DNA of 55,057 nt from assembly GCA_002862465.1 (NCBI GenBank), contig PKDD01000049.1, positions 1-55,057 on the forward strand, read 5' to 3'. How positions within the stretch are numbered: the stretch's first letter is position 1; each line of letters starts with the position of its first letter. Both the position numbers and the translations under genes were made by a program. Positions 36,901-45,535 of this stretch are shown here, one piece after another. The stretch is from Haliea sp. (GTDB taxonomy: Bacteria > Pseudomonadota > Gammaproteobacteria > Pseudomonadales > Halieaceae). Below the pieces are notes generated by a model. It worked only from the letters and a program-made list of their open reading frames with translations. It ran no database searches and had not been told where the DNA came from.

Positions 36901-38495
36901 ATCTGAGCAAACAATTGCTTGAAATAATCGTAAATCATACGTGACTTGTCAGATAGGCAGGCCAAAGCGCTGTCATTGCCCATCGACCCTAGTGGGTCAC
37001 GAGCCTCAGACACCATTGGTAATAACATAAACTGCATGGTCTCAGTCGTGTAACCGAAGGACTGCATGCGTGCCACCAGTGTCTCAGGCGCATAATGCAG
37101 CTCAGTATGGTCTGCCGGTAGGTCGGACAATTCCAGTTTCTGCTGTTCCAGCCACTTACCATAAGGTCGCTGTTTTGCAAATTCCATTTTTAATTCTTCG
37201 TCAGGGATGAGACGTCCTGCAAAAAAATCGACCAAAAACATTTTTCCGGGCTGCAACCTTCCTTTTTCTTTGACATTTCCCGGGTCTATCGGCAGTACGC
37301 CAACCTCAGAGGCCATGATGACTTTGTCGTCATGTGTTAGGTAATATCTAGATGGCCTCAGACCATTGCGATCAAGCACCGCACCGATGTAATGACCATC
37401 CGTGAAAACGATAGATGCTGGGCCGTCCCACGGTTCCATCAGTGCAGAGTGGTATTCATAAAAATCCCGCTTTTCCTTCGGCATGTTTTTATCAGATTGC
37501 CATGCTTCAGGAATCATCATCATGACAGACTCTTGAAGCGTTCGGCCCGACATGAGGAGAAACTCCAGTACATTGTCGAATGAACCTGAATCAGAAAATT
37601 CTGGCTCAACGATAGGAAATAGGTCGCTGATATCGTCACCAAAGCGCTCACTGGCAGCAACACCCTGGCGAGCCATCATCCAGTTCTTATTGCCCCGCAG
37701 CGTGTTAATTTCACCATTGTGGCTCATAAAACGATTAGGTTGCGCTCTATCCCAAGATGGGAAAGTATTGGTTGAAAATCTAGAGTGCACCATAGCAAAG
37801 TGGCTTTCATAGTCCTGATCTTCAAGGTCAGCGTAAAACGGAAAAAGTTGTGCAGGCGTCAGCATGCCTTTATAGACGAGAATTCTTGAATTGAGGCTGC
37901 AGACATAAACCAGTTCACCTGGATGACTAATGCTGGCGGAGCGGATGAACCGTTTGCGCGCAAAATACAGACCGTGATCGAGTGTATGATCGCCGGGGCT
38001 GCCGCCGGCGACAACGACCTGCTCGATACAGGGCATCGCATCACGAGCGGCAGGTCCTATGTTGGCCTCATCAGGTCGCACGTGCACCATCCGGTAACCC
38101 AGTGGCGTCAGGCCCACTTTGATTAACTCAGCATCGAGGGCTGCCTTGAGAGCGGCGCGTTGCGCTTCATCATGCGGTAAAAAGACGTTTCCTACGGCAT
38201 AATCGCCAACATCAGGAAGTGTAATATCCCAGTCGGCGGTAACCTTTCGCATAAATTTGTGGGGGATGGCTGTCATGATTCCAGCGCCATCACCCGTATT
38301 TTCTTCGAATCCACAGCCACCGCGATGGTCCATCCGAGAGTTGATATGGTAGGCGTCTGTCAAGATTTCATGGCTAGGAGTGCCTTTAACGTGAGCTACG
38401 AAGCCAACGCCACAAGAATCTTTTTCGAAGGCCGGGTCGTAGAGACCGTGCTTAGCCGGGAACCCGGTTTTGCCATCAATTCTGTTGTTCATCAT
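33930..38495 (-). CDS. gltB: Glutamate synthase (NADPH) large subunit
   Basis: 1521 residues. The N-terminal glutaminase domain begins at C28 (KDSCGVGF), exposed after removal of a 27-residue propeptide. A central domain, an FMN-binding synthase domain and a [3Fe-4S] site (C-x5-C-x4-C within [15 protein letters not shown], near residue 1145) follow. The C-terminal GXGXG-type beta-helix holds GEGGEL-like repeats. Glutamine is hydrolysed at C28, ammonia is channelled, and glutamate forms on FMN. It precedes gltD by 14 bases. The promoter should lie in the dyad-rich region at 38713-38777. Confidence 0.97.
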   Translation of the reverse strand: MMNNRIDGKTGFPAKHGLYDPAFEKDSCGVGFVAHVKGTPSHEILTDAYHINSRMDHRGGCGFEENTGDGAGIMTAIPHKFMRKVTADWDITLPDVGDYAVGNVFLPHDEAQRAALKAALDAELIKVGLTPLGYRMVHVRPDEANIGPAARDAMPCIEQVVVAGGSPGDHTLDHGLYFARKRFIRSASISHPGELVYVCSLNSRILVYKGMLTPAQLFPFYADLEDQDYESHFAMVHSRFSTNTFPSWDRAQPNRFMSHNGEINTLRGNKNWMMARQGVAASERFGDDISDLFPIVEPEFSDSGSFDNVLEFLLMSGRTLQESVMMMIPEAWQSDKNMPKEKRDFYEYHSALMEPWDGPASIVFTDGHYIGAVLDRNGLRPSRYYLTHDDKVIMASEVGVLPIDPGNVKEKGRLQPGKMFLVDFFAGRLIPDEELKMEFAKQRPYGKWLEQQKLELSDLPADHTELHYAPETLVARMQSFGYTTETMQFMLLPMVSEARDPLGSMGNDSALACLSDKSRMIYDYFKQLFAQITNPPIDSIREEVVMSLTCFIGPERNLLETTPEHVHRLELHHPIISNDELKNIRNIGRDGWGTKTIDITFEKDSDCKGMLAAIDRICDEASQAIKDGYSFIILSDRDISAGRMPLSALVACGAVHHHLVASHERTRIGIIVETGEAREVHHHCLLVGYGADAINPYLAFEAIWQSLEDGLLDKNRFPNSSSIVKGYKKGVGKSMLKVMAKMGISTLQSYKGAQIFEAVGLADEIINRCFIGTASRVQGVNFSVLFEEMKLRHEVGFPARDQNLIPVLPNPGEIHWRRGGDTHMWDPETISNLQVASRTNDEKAYWKFADHANSDSTQRSTLRGLMDFKKISDPCNIDDVEPSSEIVKRFCTGAMSFGSISSESHEMLAVAMNRIGGKSNTGEGGEDVARFTPMTNGDSKRSAIKQIASGRFGVTIWYLTNADELQIKIVQGAKPGEGGELPGTKVDQTIASIRHSTPGVGLISPPPHHDIYSIEDIAQLIHDLKNANPGARISVKLGSEIGVGTIAAGVTKAKADHLVIAGHDGGTGASAITSIKHAGLPWELGIAETHQTLVKNNLRSRVVLQTDGQMKTGRDIAVAILLGAEEIGFATAPLVTLGCIMMRKCHLNTCPVGIATQDPELRKKFSGSPDSVVNYFFMVAQELRLIMASLGIRTVNEMVGRAELLEMRHAVDHWKTSGLDLSSILTPAEITYEGTQVYQTIEQDHGLDKALDNVLIELAQPALKSGQKVNIEHDIININRVVGTMLSHEVAKATNGELLPDDTIHIKLNGSAGQSLGAWLAKGITLEVEGDCNDYVGKGQSGGRIIVYPPKSSTFKSEDNILVGNVIMYGATSGESYFNGIAAERFCVRNSGATAVVEGIGDHGCEYMTGGRVVVLGETGRNFGAGMSGGIAYVWNKNGDFERMCNSETFELEAMDTDEDINELRILIENHKNYTGSAVAKDILNNWKTEVTRFVKVMPTDYKRVLEEMSRENIATAAVGS

Positions 38496-38712
38496 GCCTT
38501 CAACTCATTCGGTAGCGCGATATTAAACCGCCAGATAATCTTGCCCAGCAAAAAGAAGCCCTCATAGGTGTTTCGGCTGGTCGCTTTGGCCTCACAGTCT
38601 TGAGCCAGCCATAAACGGTAATTGTTTACAATTAAGCAGGGCGCAGACAATACCATCCGACGAATTAATGTCAATAGTTCGACTATGCAAAACACCGACT
38701 AAAATTTTTTAA

Positions 38713-38731
38713 AGTGTTGTATTTAAACACT
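38713..38731. promoter_or_regulatory. Inverted repeat upstream of gltB
   Basis: AGTGTT-N7-AACACT, perfect 6-bp arms. It is an operator-like dyad of dimeric-regulator size. The binding protein is unknown. Confidence 0.4.
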
Positions 38732-38755
38732 ATTTTAGGAAAATGATCTAAGCCT

Positions 38756-38777
38756 AAAAACGTATTATAACGTTTTT
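38756..38777. promoter_or_regulatory. Second inverted repeat upstream of gltB
   Basis: AAAAACGT-N6-ACGTTTTT, perfect 8-bp arms. The A and T runs also allow a bidirectional terminator hairpin, which could end the leftward P450 transcript. Either reading is possible. Confidence 0.4.
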
Positions 38778-39003
38778 TCCGGCCCTTCGAGTGAGGACGG
38801 TTAAAAGCAAGGCTAAAAGAGGTGACTCTGAGCGTCAACCTAATTTGCGCGGCTCTTATGCCCCCATCGCATCTGCACAATAACGGCTAGATTGTTAAGC
38901 ATTCAGAGCCGTCCTGTAGGTATGACAAGCGGATAACTGTAACGACACAGGTTGACCTGTATTCACGGCTTTGAGTCACTCTGAACTGGTAACTCCTTGA
39001 CCT

Positions 39004-40239
39004 CTATCGGTTAAAGGCATATTGCACTGGCATCGACTTAAGACCACCGACAAAAATTGCCTGAACCCATTCAGGGTCAGCAGCAAATTCAATATGGCTG
39101 AGCCGCGGCAGCAATTCCTTAAAAAATAACTCTACTTCCAGTATTGCCAGATGCTGGCCAAGACACATATGCCCGCCAAAGCCAAAGGCCAGCTGATTTT
39201 GGTTGTCACGCTCGATATCGAACGTATCGGGGTCTTCGATAGCATCACGATCTCTATTGGCGGATGGGTACCAAAGGCACAAACTGTCTCCAGCCTTAAT
39301 GGTTTTCCCATGCAGTACCGTGTCTTCAGTGGAGGTGCGCATCATGTGGCGTACAGGCGATACCCAGCGAATCATTTCTTTAGCAGCCTGTTTGGCAAGT
39401 TCTGGATGTTTCCGCAATTTTGCAAACTGGTCGGGGTGCTCGAGCAAGGCCTTCATTCCCCCACTAATCGTGGCCGACGTTGTGTCATGCCCTGCCGTCG
39501 CAGTGATAATGAAGTAGCTGATCTGATCGAGTTGCTCCATCGGTTCACCGTCGACCAAAGCGTTTGCCAGTATGGATGCCAGGTCATCGCAAGGATTCTT
39601 TTTACGGTCCTCAACGACCGCAGTAAAGTAGTTGAAAAAATCCATTAGTACCGCAAGACCGTCACCCACCTCGTCCCCTCTCGATTGCGTGGGATCTTGG
39701 CCACCAAATAATTCTTGGGTGAGTTTTAGCATCATAGCCTCCTCTTCAGGAGCGACACCGATGATCGACATTATCACCCGCAGTGGATACAGCAGCGCAA
39801 TATCTTTGACAAAGTCACATTTGCCATTCATGGCTTCCATCTTATCGACGTATTGTTTGGCAATTGTCTCAATGTCCACCCTTAATTTGTCGATCGCCCG
39901 GGGTTTGAACCACTCCCGCGTCACATTGCGTAATTTCTTATGCTTGGGGTTGTCCATGTGAATAAGTGTTTCTACTCCATTGCGTGTTCCGAACTTTTCG
40001 AGTAGCGCTTTTTCGAATTCCTCTTGGAGCAATACCGTTCGAGGGCTGCTAATGAAGGCCGCGTTATTTTGACTGATGGCCTTTATGTCTTCGTACTTAG
40101 TGATAGCCCAGAATGACTCAAACTCCGGGTGCTCCACGCGGCTCACTGGATCATTTTCACGTAAGTGCTGCAGCAATTGATACATAGAGGCCTCATCGCC
40201 CATTACTGTAGGGTCTAGTAAATCCCAGGATGGCTTCAT
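39004..40239 (-). CDS. Cytochrome P450
   Basis: 411 residues. The oxygen-binding helix has AGHDTT (249-254), the ExxR is E288/R291, and the heme loop FGFGGHMCLG carries Cys359. Soluble bacterial class I type; it needs ferredoxin and reductase from elsewhere. It opens MKPSWDLLDPTVM, with HMDNPKHKKLRNVTREWF typical of CYPs acting on terpenoid or steroid-like substrates, but the substrate cannot be fixed. It is a single-gene unit, leftward, well away from the other P450s. Confidence 0.93.
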   Translation of the reverse strand: MKPSWDLLDPTVMGDEASMYQLLQHLRENDPVSRVEHPEFESFWAITKYEDIKAISQNNAAFISSPRTVLLQEEFEKALLEKFGTRNGVETLIHMDNPKHKKLRNVTREWFKPRAIDKLRVDIETIAKQYVDKMEAMNGKCDFVKDIALLYPLRVIMSIIGVAPEEEAMMLKLTQELFGGQDPTQSRGDEVGDGLAVLMDFFNYFTAVVEDRKKNPCDDLASILANALVDGEPMEQLDQISYFIITATAGHDTTSATISGGMKALLEHPDQFAKLRKHPELAKQAAKEMIRWVSPVRHMMRTSTEDTVLHGKTIKAGDSLCLWYPSANRDRDAIEDPDTFDIERDNQNQLAFGFGGHMCLGQHLAILEVELFFKELLPRLSHIEFAADPEWVQAIFVGGLKSMPVQYAFNR

Positions 40240-40394
40240 ATTGTGACGCTCAATTTATAAAAAAACTTAGTGTATACAGCGCCCACTGAATTATCTACCA
40301 ATGAGTATGCTGAAGCGTTTATTTGATCTTGCTGCGACGCGCGCGCTGGCTGGTAGGCTTGTTTTTACCCCCAATACTGCATTATCGTTAGCGC

Positions 40395-41306
40395 ATGAAA
40401 CGCCTCGCGATTTTCTTGTCATTCTCATTCTCCACTGCTGTCATGGCGGAGACCTTCGATTTGCCATCTGAGCATTTTGGTGTCATCGGTTCGATGCGCA
40501 CAGTGCAGTCAACATATGAGGATACGTTGCTAGACATCGCGCGGCGGGCGAATATCGGTCAGAATCAGATGGAGCGCGTTAACCCTGAGGTGGATCGATG
40601 GATACCTGGAGAAGGGACGTTGATTACGGTTCCATCGCATTATGTGCTGCCGCGCGCTGAACGAAAAGGCGTCGTATTGAATCTCCCTGAAATGCGTATG
40701 TACTATTTTCCACCGAAGAAGCCCGGTCAGCCCGCGCAGGTGCAAACTTACCCGATTAGTATTGGGAGAATGGATTGGGCGACCCCGCTAGGTATGACTA
40801 AAATTACCAGTAAAACAAAAGACCCCTCTTGGCGTCCTACGGAATCTATTCGTCGAGAACATGCGGAAAAAGGTGATCCGTTGCCAAGGGTTGTGCCTGC
40901 CGGTCCGAATAATCCCTTGGGTGCTTATGCCATGCGCTTGAGTATGCCTACCTATTTAATACATGGCACTAACAAGCCTCTAGGGGTAGGGATGAGAGTG
41001 TCTCACGGATGTATTCGCATGCTGCCTGAGGATATTGAGTATCTGTTTTCGCAGCTGCCAGTCGGCACGCAGGTGAATATTATAAATCAACCGGTCAAAG
41101 CTGGTTGGTACGGCGGCAAACTCTATCTTGAGGTGCATCCTGGGCTGGAGGAGTATCCGAATGATCGGGGAGCAATGGTAGAAGCGGTCATGGTGGCGTT
41201 GGATGATGCCATGTACAGGCGGTCAGCTGATTTGGACAACGCTGTTATAGATGAAGCAGTCGACGAACAAAATGGATTGCCACAAGTAATAACAATAGGC
41301 GGTTAA
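40395..41306 (+). CDS. L,D-transpeptidase of the ErfK/YbiS/YcfS type
   Basis: 303 residues. A signal peptide (about residues 1-18, ending VMA) is followed by a LysM-like module (YEDTLLDIARRANIGQNQME, then NPEVDRWIPGEGTLITVP). The YkuD domain carries the catalytic core HGTNKP and SHGCIRM, with Cys as nucleophile. This layout and the text LPRAERKGVVLNLPEMRMYYFPP match the E. coli enzymes that attach Braun lipoprotein to peptidoglycan. An Lpp-like gene lies 81 bases away, converging, which supports that task. It acts in the periplasm. Confidence 0.93.
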   Translation: MKRLAIFLSFSFSTAVMAETFDLPSEHFGVIGSMRTVQSTYEDTLLDIARRANIGQNQMERVNPEVDRWIPGEGTLITVPSHYVLPRAERKGVVLNLPEMRMYYFPPKKPGQPAQVQTYPISIGRMDWATPLGMTKITSKTKDPSWRPTESIRREHAEKGDPLPRVVPAGPNNPLGAYAMRLSMPTYLIHGTNKPLGVGMRVSHGCIRMLPEDIEYLFSQLPVGTQVNIINQPVKAGWYGGKLYLEVHPGLEEYPNDRGAMVEAVMVALDDAMYRRSADLDNAVIDEAVDEQNGLPQVITIGG

Positions 41307-41387
41307 GTTGTAAGGAAGTAACCGAGACAATCTAACATGGGTTTTGCTCCAGTGTGAGACTGCCCCGGCAAGGAGGTGCTTTCGCTA

Positions 41388-41633
41388 CTACTTGTTCATA
41401 GACTGTTTAAACATACGGTCCATTTTTTCAGTGTTAGCTTTGCAGCATGCTTGTGCTGCATCGGCGCCAGACTGCGCGTTTGCAGCAGCGGCGTTAGCGG
41501 CATCGGCAGTGCTTTGTGCTTGTTCTACTGCTAACTTCAAGGTGTCCAGATCCCTAGTTGTAGCACAACCAGTCAGTCCAGTCAGGGCTACCAGCATGAA
41601 GGCTGCAGCAGTGGTTTTCAGCGAATTACGCAT
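41388..41633 (-). CDS. lpp: Lpp/OprI-like murein lipoprotein
   Basis: 81 residues. The signal ends in the lipobox LTGC (Cys23). The mature 59 residues form an alanine-rich coiled coil with heptad pattern (AVEQAQSTADAANAAAANAQ) and finish with Lys81, the residue cross-linked to peptidoglycan in Braun lipoprotein. Length is nearly that of mature E. coli Lpp (58). The frame is open to 41684, but GAGGA next to the ATG at 41633 decides the start. An unusual Cys-Cys pair lies near residue 62. Its neighbours are two L,D-transpeptidases. Confidence 0.85.
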   Translation of the reverse strand: MRNSLKTTAAAFMLVALTGLTGCATTRDLDTLKLAVEQAQSTADAANAAAANAQSGADAAQACCKANTEKMDRMFKQSMNK

Positions 41634-41765
41634 AATATCGTCCTCTAGATGTTCAGCCATTGTCGGCGTATTAGATGTTTCCATGTGAACAGCGTACCCC
41701 TTTGAATGCAGGGCTGGCCTGTTCGTTTTAAGGCAATGTCGCCAACTTTACTCAGCGAACACCTC

Positions 41766-41809
41766 CAACCCCTATTTTCAGAGATACTGAGCCTAATCGC
41801 AAGGGGTTG
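41766..41809 (-). terminator. Possible terminator after the second L,D-transpeptidase
   Basis: CAACCCCT and AGGGGTTG form a perfect 8-bp stem enclosing a 28-base loop, just downstream of the transpeptidase at 41830 and upstream of lpp. The loop is long and there is no T run, so it is a weak call; an operator for lpp is an alternative. Confidence 0.35.
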
Positions 41810-41829
41810 TTTACCTGACTTTTTGCCAG

Positions 41830-42441
41830 TTAGTGGACATTTACACGAGTACCGACCTCTACCCAGTCGGCTAACTCCATCAATTGCTCGTTGTTTATAG
41901 CTATGCAGCCATCGGTCCAGTTGATAGATTCGTGTATTTTCTTGTCACCGTCGCCGATACCGTGAATGCCTAAGTTGCCTCCTAGGCTAGTTCCTTGGGG
42001 GGGCGTATTGCCACGATCAAGGTCGTATCGTAAGGCTCTGTATTCTTGCGCGTCAATCCGTTTATCTTCAAAAGCCCTCTCGGTATGGTCCAGATTGGGA
42101 TAATCAAAGGCCATAAACAGCTCAAAACGCTCACTGTGCCTGATTTCGGTGATAATAAAATCACCTAAGGGTGTCGTTTGGTCGCCCATTTGTCTTTCTA
42201 GCGCCGAACCACGGCTTCCGATGGCAATATTCTCGAATAGATGCAACTCCGTATCACCGCGCATGACGGCAAGACTGAGTTGCTGTGTGTCGACGGACAG
42301 CCATATAACTGAAGGGGTGGGGGCCGCCATCACACCTTGAAACGGTAACATCGTTGATAGTACTAGACAGCACGACAGCGTCAATATTTGTATCAGATGT
42401 AGCGCAGATTTACGTGCTTGCCTTGTTGGTGGTAGAACCAT
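41830..42441 (-). CDS. L,D-transpeptidase, YkuD-domain, short form
   Basis: 203 residues. A signal peptide (about residues 10-38) is followed by the YkuD domain alone, without LysM. The motif HGIGDG and NWTDGCIAINN holds the His and nucleophile Cys. An in-frame GTG two codons upstream is an alternative start. It cross-links peptidoglycan stems or couples lipoprotein to it. With the ErfK-type enzyme at 40395 it flanks the Lpp-like gene; the domain difference suggests a different task, such as stem cross-links. Confidence 0.85.
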   Translation of the reverse strand: MVLPPTRQARKSALHLIQILTLSCCLVLSTMLPFQGVMAAPTPSVIWLSVDTQQLSLAVMRGDTELHLFENIAIGSRGSALERQMGDQTTPLGDFIITEIRHSERFELFMAFDYPNLDHTERAFEDKRIDAQEYRALRYDLDRGNTPPQGTSLGGNLGIHGIGDGDKKIHESINWTDGCIAINNEQLMELADWVEVGTRVNVH

Positions 42442-42590
42442 TGCCACTTTATGTCCGCGCTAGGGGGATTTACAAAGATAATAGCTGCCACAACTGTGGG
42501 ACTCAACTGCCAGCTTCTGGTAATCTACCACAAGGGTATGCATTTGGGGTCAAATAGTATGTGGCCCAAAAAAAAAGACCATGAGGCATT

Positions 42591-43343
42591 ATGCGAGGAA
42601 GAGCGAAGGTTACTGCTGGGTTGAGCAGTGTGCTTGTGCTCTACCTCTGTTGGTTGGCTTGGCAATTATGGGGAGAGATACAGAAGGCGCAGAGCGAGGA
42701 TCCTTTAGTCTGGACTGAGACAATCAGTGCGTTAGAGTCAAAAACTCGAGGCTTGTATGGTCCGGGACAAGGCGTCGTTTTCATAGGCAGTTCCAGTATC
42801 CGGAGGTGGCGTAGTTTAGTGGATGACATGGCACCCTTGCCAGTCATCCAGCATGGCTTTGGAGGGGCGAAGCTTAACGATATCGTTCACTACTGTGAGC
42901 GTCTAGTAAACGTTTATCATCCGCGCGCGGTCGTTGTATTTGCAGGGACAAATGACATCACTCCCGGCGGGAGTAAAACGCCTGAAGCGCTGCTGGCTAG
43001 TTATCAGGAGTTTGTTAGAAAAGTTCGTGTTGATCAGCCAGCCTTACTCATTTTTTACATTGGTATCACGCCGTCCCCTCGACGCTGGACGGTCTGGCCG
43101 ACTGCTCAGTCCGCTAATGAGCTGATAGAAGCATGGTCTGATGCTGATCCCAATCTGTATTTCATTGACACTTCTGGTGTTTTAATTGGCATTGACGGCG
43201 AGCCGAATACGGACAACTATAGCTTCGATGGTTTACACTTGAGTAGCCGCGGCTATGACTTGTGGCGCCAAATTATCCGAAGGCAATTAGAGGATGTACT
43301 TGGAGACTTCTCTCTCACGGCGGGGTCGCCTGTGTCTGGTTGA
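42591..43343 (+). CDS. SGNH/GDSL-type hydrolase, anchored
   Basis: 250 residues. An N-terminal hydrophobic anchor (about residues 9-28) is followed by the SGNH fold. The catalytic serine lies in IGSSSIRRW (S67), the Gly in HGFGGAKLND, the Asn in FAGTNDI, and the Asp/His in SFDGLHLSSRGY. Family members are lipases, esterases or acetylhydrolases, including carbohydrate deacetylases and platelet-activating-factor acetylhydrolase relatives. The P450 that starts 43 bases later may share its transcript. Confidence 0.88.
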   Translation: MRGRAKVTAGLSSVLVLYLCWLAWQLWGEIQKAQSEDPLVWTETISALESKTRGLYGPGQGVVFIGSSSIRRWRSLVDDMAPLPVIQHGFGGAKLNDIVHYCERLVNVYHPRAVVVFAGTNDITPGGSKTPEALLASYQEFVRKVRVDQPALLIFYIGITPSPRRWTVWPTAQSANELIEAWSDADPNLYFIDTSGVLIGIDGEPNTDNYSFDGLHLSSRGYDLWRQIIRRQLEDVLGDFSLTAGSPVSG

Positions 43344-43386
43344 GACCGCAGCAATATAGCTGGAGCCGAAACTGACGTGATGTGAA

Positions 43387-44700
43387 GTGAAAAAATGGTC
43401 CTTTGTTGCGTTGTCTGCACCTCACATAAATAGATTACTGGAGAACACTATTAGTAAAGGCACTGTGCAATCGTCTCCGGCTGACTATCAGTTGCTTGAC
43501 CCTAGCGTGATAGAGGATCCTTATCCCTTTTATCGTGCGCTGGTTGATGAAATGCCGGTCTACAAGGTACCTGAGGCGGAGGTCTACTTAGTGTCGTCTT
43601 GGGAACTGATTCATCAGGTCTTAAAGAATCAGCAGGACTACTCTGCCAATTTGACAGGAATTTTGGTGACGGGCGCCAATGGTCAGCCGGAATTATTCGA
43701 TTTCACCGAGTTTGGCGGCACTGTTAATGCCATTGCCAATGCGGACGAACCTTTTCATGCGGTGCACCGCAAGTTAGTGCTGCCTCAACTTAACGCCCGA
43801 AAGGTCGCCGCAATGGAGGCTGAGGTGCGCGATTGGGCGCGCTGCGGAGTCCAAAAACTGGTCGCTGCAGGACAGGGCGACTGTGTTGGCGAGTTGGCCA
43901 ATGCGATTCCAGTGAAGGTGATGGCGCGCCTGGTGGGTTTACCCGTTGATGATGTCGATCAATTGTTGGCATGGGCGTTCAGTGGCGGCGATATTCTCGC
44001 GGGGACTCCCACTCTGGAGCGGATGCTAGAGTTGAGTATTTCTACTGGGGAGATGAGCGAGTATCTGAAGCAGCATTTTGACGTCAGGCTACAAAATCAG
44101 GCTCCGGAAAGCCCGAGTGACGTGATGGATGAACTGGTGAGGGGTGTTAGCGAGGGACTGATTTCTCAGCAGGACGCAGTCTCCATCATCATTGTTCTGG
44201 TGGGAGCAGCGGGTGAGTCGACCTCGAGTTTAGTGGGGAGTGCGGTTCGGATACTAGCGCAGGATAGTGCGCTACAGCACCGCCTCAGGGAACAGCCGCA
44301 ACTCATAAGCCGTTATGTCGAAGAAGTCGTGCGGTTGGAGTCTCCCTTCCGTGGGCACTATCGAGCGGTTTTGAAGGAGACAAAGCTGAACGGCGTGGTT
44401 ATTCCAACCAGCGCGAGAATTTTTCTGCTTTGGGCCGCGGCGAATCGTGATCCTACAGTGTTCTCTGAGCCAGATAGACTGGACATCGATCGCCACAACA
44501 CTAATGAGCATCTCGGCTTCGGTCACGGTATCCATTTTTGCATTGGCGCGCGATTAGCGCGGCTGGAGGCTAAGGTGATTTTGGAGGAGCTGTTACAACA
44601 AACGAGCAGCTTCAGTTTGGATGATGCGTTTTCTGTGAGACATGTATCCAGCATCTTCGTGCGGCGACTGGATCAATTGAATCTGAAACTGAGCGCTTAG
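43387..44700 (+). CDS. Cytochrome P450
   Basis: 437 residues from GTG at 43387. I-helix AAGESTS (274-280), ExxR E313/R316, heme loop LGFGHGIHFCIG with Cys385. Soluble class I type. There is no good ribosome site at this GTG; an in-frame GTG at codon 27, near TAAAGG, is an alternative start. It lies 43 bases after the SGNH hydrolase and converges with the TetR gene. Substrate unknown, but its position at the edge of the sterol-like cluster suggests a related hydrophobic substrate. Confidence 0.9.
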   Translation: MKKWSFVALSAPHINRLLENTISKGTVQSSPADYQLLDPSVIEDPYPFYRALVDEMPVYKVPEAEVYLVSSWELIHQVLKNQQDYSANLTGILVTGANGQPELFDFTEFGGTVNAIANADEPFHAVHRKLVLPQLNARKVAAMEAEVRDWARCGVQKLVAAGQGDCVGELANAIPVKVMARLVGLPVDDVDQLLAWAFSGGDILAGTPTLERMLELSISTGEMSEYLKQHFDVRLQNQAPESPSDVMDELVRGVSEGLISQQDAVSIIIVLVGAAGESTSSLVGSAVRILAQDSALQHRLREQPQLISRYVEEVVRLESPFRGHYRAVLKETKLNGVVIPTSARIFLLWAAANRDPTVFSEPDRLDIDRHNTNEHLGFGHGIHFCIGARLARLEAKVILEELLQQTSSFSLDDAFSVRHVSSIFVRRLDQLNLKLSA

Positions 44701-44810
44701 CGGACTTCTCGGGATGCTTAGCTCGCTTACAGTGAAAAGTTGAGGACCTGTGTGAAAGGTTCATTCATGACATCAAAAAAATGCCGATTTAATTTTAGCG
44801 GATGTGAGGC

Positions 44811-45407
44811 CTAAGTTTTTCTGAGCAAAAAGGTTATTGCTTCACTGAGAGCATCGCATTCCTGTTTGATCGCATTTTTTGTCTTAATATTGCGCGGATT
44901 GATCTCATCGACCATGCCCCGAAGCGTGGCAAACAAAAGATGACGAGCAATGTCACTCTCCCGCGGTTCCTGAAGATTCCCCTCAAAAAGATCGTCCCAG
45001 AGTTGCGAGGTTTTTTTTGCCCACCGTGACAGCTGTTTCTGCCCATTGATTGCAGAACCATCGTCTTTTCCGGCATTGCGCAGTATGGCTATGCTCACAC
45101 GATATTCTTTTTTTCTAACCAATGCCCATATGACATCTATCAACTGCCTCACTCGTTGTTGAAGATCGTCGCCTTTGAGAGATGTTGATTCCAGAGTCGT
45201 AGAAAAATCGTCAAAAATATAATCAATCACAGCCTGTAGCAGCCCATCTTTATCGCTGAAGTGGTACTGAATTACACCCCAGCTTACCCCTGCTTCCTCT
45301 GCTATGCGATTAGTATGCGCTGCATTGAATCCATCGCGGTAGATACAGTCTATAGCAGATTTTATGACTTTTTCTCGTGTGATGGCTCGCTTGGTCTCTT
45401 TTACCAT
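44811..45407 (-). CDS. TetR-family regulator
   Basis: 198 residues. The N-terminal helix-turn-helix is typical (NRIAEEAGVSWGVIQYHFSDKD), and the C-terminal ligand domain is unassigned. An upstream ATG at 45476 exists, but it would place the promoter and operator inside the gene, so I chose the ATG at 45407. A near-perfect operator lies exactly between its own -35 and -10 (45448-45476), and the same site recurs at 47676, so it likely represses itself and the neighbouring catabolic genes until a hydrophobic ligand binds. Confidence 0.9.
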   Translation of the reverse strand: MVKETKRAITREKVIKSAIDCIYRDGFNAAHTNRIAEEAGVSWGVIQYHFSDKDGLLQAVIDYIFDDFSTTLESTSLKGDDLQQRVRQLIDVIWALVRKKEYRVSIAILRNAGKDDGSAINGQKQLSRWAKKTSQLWDDLFEGNLQEPRESDIARHLLFATLRGMVDEINPRNIKTKNAIKQECDALSEAITFLLRKT

Positions 45408-45447
45408 TTTTAAATCCGAAAGGTTAAGATTTACACTGCCACTGATT

Positions 45448-45476
45448 AGTATAAAATAGTGGCAACTATAAAACAA
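45448..45476 (-). promoter_or_regulatory. tetR promoter with embedded operator
   Basis: On the minus strand, TTGTTT (-35), 17 bases, TATACT (-10), some 40 bases before the TetR start. The spacer holds TATAGTTGCCACTATT, matching 14 of 16 bases of the palindrome at 47676-47691. A repressor there would block polymerase, the standard TetR autoregulation layout. Confidence 0.65.
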
Positions 45477-45535
45477 TGGCTATATATTGACGCATCACTG
45501 AGGCTATAGTCTTTGCGCGTTTAAGGGAGTATGCA

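Larger units (their letters stand above)
38496..39003. other. Intergenic region upstream of gltB with two dyads
   Basis: About 510 bases, AT-rich near the middle. Two perfect inverted repeats (38713-38731 and 38756-38777) lie ~220-280 bases before gltB, close enough for a regulator of nitrogen assimilation. The rest holds no gene I can support. Confidence 0.5.

Noticed and set aside
32476-38495. Many long open frames inside gltB and gltD on the opposite strand
   Set aside because: They are shadows of the well-supported gltBD genes.
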